Below, piece by piece: positions 38,301 through 64,000 of a DNA stretch of 64,000 nt; position 1 is the first letter of the stretch; the number at the start of each line of letters is the position of its first letter. The notes below the pieces were generated by a model that made no database searches, was not told where the DNA came from, and saw only the letters and a program-made list of their open reading frames with translations. The translations under genes were made by a program, and so were the position numbers. The stretch covers positions 1,552,001-1,616,000 of the forward strand of contig NC_064038.1 of NCBI RefSeq assembly GCF_932526225.1, in the 5' to 3' direction. The DNA is from Nematostella vectensis. Its lineage: Eukaryota; Cnidaria; Anthozoa; Actiniaria; Edwardsiidae.

Positions 38301-39772
38301 TTCAAACTGGTTTTAACAATTTCAAACCAAGAAGCATTTCAAACCACAACAAATGTGGCATGGTTTGAATTTTTTTCAAACTGGTTTTAACAATTTCAAA
38401 CCAAGAAGCATTTCAAACCACAACACACATATAAAGCAAAGCCCGATATTGTCCCCATATTGTAACAATTTGTGCAAATTAAATAATGTTATAAAGTGTG
38501 TAAAAATAAAGACAAATCTCCATTAACCCAACGTTGTTTTAACAATATCAAGTGCAATAATATACAAACAACAGCGCCCAAATGGCTTGTTATGAGATAA
38601 AAACACTTGCTGATAACTGTACATGTGACGACTTGAAATTACTCTACTGACACAGGATTCTCTGTCACCTCTACTGGCACACACGATCTCCGTCAGTCTA
38701 TACTGGCACACACGATCTCCGTCAGTCTATACTGGCACACATGATCTCCGTCAGTCTATACTGGCACACACGATATCCGTCAATATATATTGAAACACAT
38801 GATCTCAGTCAGTCTATACTGACACACACGATATCCGTTCATCTATACTGGAACACACGTTATCTGTCAATCTATACTGACACACATGATCTCCGTCAGT
38901 CTATACTGACACACACGATCTCTGTCAATCTATACTGACATACATGATCCGCCATCTTGCTTGACAACCACGCTAGTCCCAGTCTCCACGTGGTATACCA
39001 CAAGCAAATTTCCAATAGGGGGTAGGGCCGAGTAAATCAAAGGCCACATATTTTCCCCCACCATTGGGGCTCAAATGAATCAAATGCCCCATATTCCCCC
39101 ATCATTGGGGCACAAATGGGCTCCAAAGTCCCCACAAATGCCCCTATTTTCCCGCATAGAGCCTGGGGTCCCCCCCTTTGGGGAAGCCGATGACAAGTGC
39201 ATAATCATCACTAAAGCATTACCACCATCACCATTAATACTTTCACATTCACCAACATCATTTCCAATAAAGACTGTTTGAATAAACACCCTAATTTAAC
39301 TTGTAAGTGTTGTTGGTCCATTGCAGTGATTGCCTTATGTTAATTTATACATTGACTTGAATCACTGAATTAAGCTTATATTTTTTCAACGTTTTGCCAA
39401 TGATGTCAAGAGTGACGGATAATTATGACAAGTAAACATAAACACAAGTTATTGTGGTTGTTATCATATATTGATATCCTGTATGGTGTTCACCTTCTCT
39501 GTGTCGTTGCGCTATAACGCAAAAGTTGGATAACACTCCAAGACCGGCAAACCGCCTTCTGATGCTGACCAGCCAAGGGACTAGGCAGGAGACTGGAGAT
39601 TCTCCTCAAACAAGCCCTTCCTGATGGTTTACAAAAACAATACAAACAGTGTCTGTATGTGCAATCAAGCCCATGCTCTTTATTTAAGAATTGGTATTGC
39701 ACCTAGATGATGTGATTTCAAAGGTTGGTTCATTTAAATTAGACAAAAATCTTACTAACCTCCGGCCGCCAT
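35369..39772 (-). CDS. MRPS11: Mitochondrial small ribosomal subunit protein uS11m
   Basis: Seven minus-strand exons: 39772-39760, 39620-39494, 38046-37925, 37503-37478, 36188-36114, 35623-35558 and 35476-35369; 178 codons plus stop, against about 194 in human. The N-terminus ([17 protein letters not shown]) is arginine-rich without acids, as in a mitochondrial presequence. The uS11 core follows: [72 protein letters not shown], and the diagnostic [18 protein letters not shown] near the end. uS11 sits in the platform of the 30S-type subunit and binds rRNA. The first exon has only 13 coding bases and the fourth exon is 26 bases. TTTATT at 35327-35332 is a minus-strand AATAAA 37 bases past the stop. 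It shares a 153-base promoter with NCBP1. Confidence 0.93.
36265..37310. repeat. 35-bp minisatellite (~30 copies) in MRPS11 intron 4
   Basis: Unit GACCTGAATTAGGAGTACAT GAAGTAGAGACAACA, nearly identical throughout. Rare variants (GAAGTACAT, CACGAAGTAG, GAAGTACAGAC) recur in the same order about 420 bases apart (36541 versus 36961), so 12-unit blocks were duplicated recently. No link to an exon edge. Confidence 0.95.
37705..37833. repeat. Dispersed repeat, copy 2
   Basis: Partner of 7547-7672: AATAAGAAATGACCCACTTT then TTGGCAGCCAAG. Located in MRPS11 intron 3. Confidence 0.6.
38142..39200. mobile_element. Non-autonomous transposon in MRPS11 intron 2
   Basis: Inverted termini GCACTTGTCATCGGCTTCTC (continuing CGAAGGGGGGGACCCCAGG) and the matching end CCTGGGGTCCCCCCCTTTGG to GATGACAAGTGC. 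Direct repeats ATAAT flank it at 38137-38141 and 39201-39205. Internal matter: an ~87-base direct duplication rich in TTTCAAACC (38272-38430) and a tandem repeat (next entry). No transposase. Confidence 0.65.
38680..38950. repeat. ~30-bp tandem repeat inside the transposon
   Basis: About nine copies of GTCAGTCTATACTGGCACAC ACGATCTCC with drift (ATATCC, CAATATATATTG), within the element at 38142-39200. Confidence 0.9.
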
Positions 39773-39776
39773 TTTG
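39765..39776 (-). promoter_or_regulatory. YY1/TISU-like element over the MRPS11 start codon
   Basis: The minus strand reads CAAAATGGCGGC, with the MRPS11 ATG inside. This is one mismatch from the TISU consensus (SAASATGGCGGC), which combines YY1-type promoter activity with cap-proximal initiation and is common in mitochondrial genes. Whether the 5' UTR is short here cannot be seen. Confidence 0.5.
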
Positions 39777-39925
39777 AAATCTCAAAGGCCTGGCCACAAG
39801 GCTACTAAGTGCATGTAACCAGGCCTTACCATGTGTCAAGAAAGACCTAAAAGAATTCTCGTGTTGTTGTTTTGAGAAGTTTTTACCAGATTTTAGTCCT
39901 AATTTAATCGGATTTTGAAAAAGAT
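39773..39925. promoter_or_regulatory. Shared divergent promoter, MRPS11 / NCBP1
   Basis: Only 153 bases separate the two start codons, so transcription of both genes must start in or very near this segment. No TATA box seen. Confidence 0.6.
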
Positions 39926-62212
<22,287 letters not shown>

Positions 62213-63168
62213 GAGCAGACAGTGAAGGTGTCAATTGCCTGTCATCGGGCGTCATCACACAAACATGTTCCTCAAGTTAGCCGTGATCACAAGAGATAAC
62301 TAGTTCGCTATGATAGCTTTGTATGAAGGGATGTTTAGTTGTTGAGAACTTTGGAATACTTTTGAAGTTGACATCCCCGGATAGATAGGCAGAACAGGAA
62401 AAACTAGTGTGATGTGAAGACCACATTGCCATAGAAACAAGCACAATTAACACGATCAACACCACAAGGCTGTTCTTAAAAGTACACAGTATTTTGTTTT
62501 AGTAGCATTTTTATTTCCGACTTTAAAGCTTTTTATTTTGATAAAACCTAATGAAATACTTCTTTGTATTCAAATAAATAAATTATAGTCTGATTTATTA
62601 TGGCTTTCTTTGTAGAGATATGGGAGACCAGCTTGCCCTATATTTGTGTAGTCCCTGTAAACTTTTACTAGTTCCTGTTCCCTGTTTACAAGTCTTTTTG
62701 ATGTCCCATAATTAGTAGAGTTCTGAATTTAACAATTGACCAAGTGCATTATACATGTTCATGATTACAAACAGTAACCTCACGTTGAGGCTTTCTTCCA
62801 ACATTACAATAAATGGATCAGAATAAGAAGAGAGCCTAGACTCAATGCTTGTGTCCTGTGACCATTGGTATATTAAGCCTGGTCTAATCGGAACGGCTGC
62901 ACCTTATAAAATTGTTTGGGGAAGGGGACACTCGGTCATCTTATTTGTTTCGGTTATGTGAGGCAGGCACCATTTTCTTCCCTTTATTGGAGCAGGTAGG
63001 AAGTTTTCCCATCTACCACACACTAGCTACAAGCTTTCATCCATGAGCAAGCGAACGCTCCCGGCTCATTCACGTTGTCAGTCAAAACTCACATCTAACG
63101 GAGAAAGCGCAGCCGTTGTTTCCCCACTAGGTGTTAGACAAAACCATTTCTTACGTAAGCCAGAATTT
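62213..63168. other. NCBP1 3' UTR and convergent spacer
   Basis: Holds AATAAA at 62573-62578 for NCBP1 and TTTATT at 62983-62988, a possible minus-strand signal for SDHAF4. No further gene seen. Confidence 0.6.
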
Positions 63169-63507
63169 TCAGAAGTCTATGCATCTCCCTTTTCTTTCCC
63201 AATCCCCATATCTTGTGGGTTCTGGTCCTCTAGGTCCATTTCTTTCACCAGTTTCGGGGTTGACATCGTCCGGAAACGGTGCAAACGGATCTGGTTCTTT
63301 TTCCTCTTCCACGCTTGACTCTCCGTCTGTCTTTGCATCAGAACTTTTGGCATCGTGGGTTTTATCACTAAAACTCCTGCTGAACTGTTGAGAAAGCGTT
63401 ACGCTGCCTCTTTGTATCCCCCATACTTTTCTAACTTGTACAATTCTTGAGTTATTCCCGTGAATTCGAGAGAGCTGCTTACATAGCGATCGTAATCCAG
63501 ACGCCAT
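63169..63507 (-). CDS. SDHAF4: Succinate dehydrogenase assembly factor 4
   Basis: An intronless 112-residue frame, close to the 108 residues of human SDHAF4. The start at 63507 gives an arginine/serine-rich N-terminus without acids ([20 protein letters not shown]), a typical mitochondrial presequence; an upstream in-frame methionine exists but would bury it. The C-terminus carries the family signature [16 protein letters not shown] then [19 protein letters not shown], ending in -IDF. The factor binds flavinylated SDHA in the matrix and protects it before joining SDHB. The gene is head to head with the gene starting at 63705 and convergent with NCBP1. Confidence 0.93.
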   Translation of the reverse strand: MASGLRSLCKQLSRIHGNNSRIVQVRKVWGIQRGSVTLSQQFSRSFSDKTHDAKSSDAKTDGESSVEEEKEPDPFAPFPDDVNPETGERNGPRGPEPTRYGDWERKGRCIDF

Positions 63508-63704
63508 GATGGTTTTTACCCAGAGTGCCCCTGAGCCTCGATCAGACGTTACACATCCGGGACCTTGCATAGTCTTGGCGCTAAACTCAAGATGGCGGAA
63601 ATTTGCCAAATCTACTATTTTACATACTTTCATAATTTAACCAAAGATTGTGCTTTGCACAGTCATTATTCTTAGATATTTTCAAAAATATACAAATTTT
63701 AAAT
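63508..63704. promoter_or_regulatory. Shared divergent promoter with YY1-type motif
   Basis: 197 bases between the start codons of SDHAF4 (-) and the HAUS6-like gene (+). It contains CAAGATGGCGG at 63588-63598, a YY1-type core. Confidence 0.55.
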
Positions 63705-63835
63705 ATGCTACAAGGTAGGGCTGCCGGAATCATGCCGAATCCGTTGGATACGAGGGAAATTTTCTTCACTAATTTGCTGTTGCTGGGTTTCGATCCTGAT
63801 GCTATGGAAGCAAAAGAGAGTATTCCATTTAATAG
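63705..63835 (+). CDS. HAUS6: Probable HAUS augmin-like complex subunit 6, first exon (3' end outside window)
   Basis: An ATG-led exon ending AATAG|gtaagt encodes MLQGRAAGIMPNPLDTREIF then FTNLLLLGFDPDAMEAKESI. The L-x-x-L-G-F-(D/E)-P pattern in a short helix near the N-terminus matches the start of HAUS6 as I remember it. Augmin recruits gamma-tubulin to spindle microtubules. A second in-frame ATG at 63732 is an alternative start. The call rests on about 20 residues and is tentative. Confidence 0.5.
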
Positions 63836-64000
63836 GTAAGTCCGCAATTAAGCTTAATGTAACCAGCTAGTTTGACTCTGTGACGAGGCGTAGCTTTTTT
63901 TTCTGTCTGATAAGAAGTGTAGTTGACCGTATGACTGGATTACTGTCTGGAATGCACATTCCATTGCATGTTATTGGTCATTACTTCTTAAAAGTAGGGT

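Overview
This is animal nuclear DNA: intron-rich, AT-rich, compactly arranged genes for conserved housekeeping proteins, crowded with minisatellites and small non-autonomous DNA transposons. The reconstructed proteins resemble human orthologues closely over their full length. Together with the repeat load this suggests a cnidarian, probably a sea anemone such as Nematostella; the species is an inference that the sequence does not prove.

Layout. (1) 1-1550 (+): the 3' end of a metaxin-1-like gene. (2) 2816-4874 (-): RBM48, five exons. (3) 5203-19224 (+): a DPY19-family C-mannosyltransferase, 24 exons, 724 codons. (4) 20655-23069 (-): an unrecognised, apparently disordered 804-residue protein in one exon. 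(5) 23.1-35.3 kb: no convincing gene; it holds small transposons, a 2.1-kb G-rich 16-bp minisatellite and a 2A-like retroelement scrap. (6) 35369-39772 (-): MRPS11 (mitochondrial uS11), seven exons, 178 codons. (7) 39926-62212 (+): NCBP1/CBP80, 27 exons, 804 codons. (8) 63169-63507 (-): SDHAF4. (9) 63705 to the edge (+): the first exon of a probable HAUS6. Splice joins were placed by GT-AG sites, frame continuity and alignment from memory to human orthologues; all summed coding lengths are multiples of three.

Three pairs are head to head with short shared promoters (RBM48/DPY19L, MRPS11/NCBP1, SDHAF4/HAUS6-like) and three are tail to tail (MTX1/RBM48, DPY19L/disordered gene, NCBP1/SDHAF4). 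Several products serve mitochondria (MTX1, MRPS11, SDHAF4) or RNA processing (RBM48, NCBP1). NCBP1 intron 14 has the hallmarks of a U12-type intron, the class that depends on RBM48.

The most unusual feature is where the tandem repeats lie. At least six intronic arrays are built from units that include the last or first 10-35 coding bases of an exon plus its splice site, so the real splice site is one copy of the array: DPY19L exon 4 donor and exon 19 acceptor; NCBP1 exon 5, 8, 9 and 20 donors. Two further arrays repeat a stop-codon segment (MTX1, disordered gene). Other arrays run straight into the polypyrimidine tract of an acceptor. This exon-edge anchoring, with many copies of usable-looking splice sites, is the main candidate for something undescribed here.
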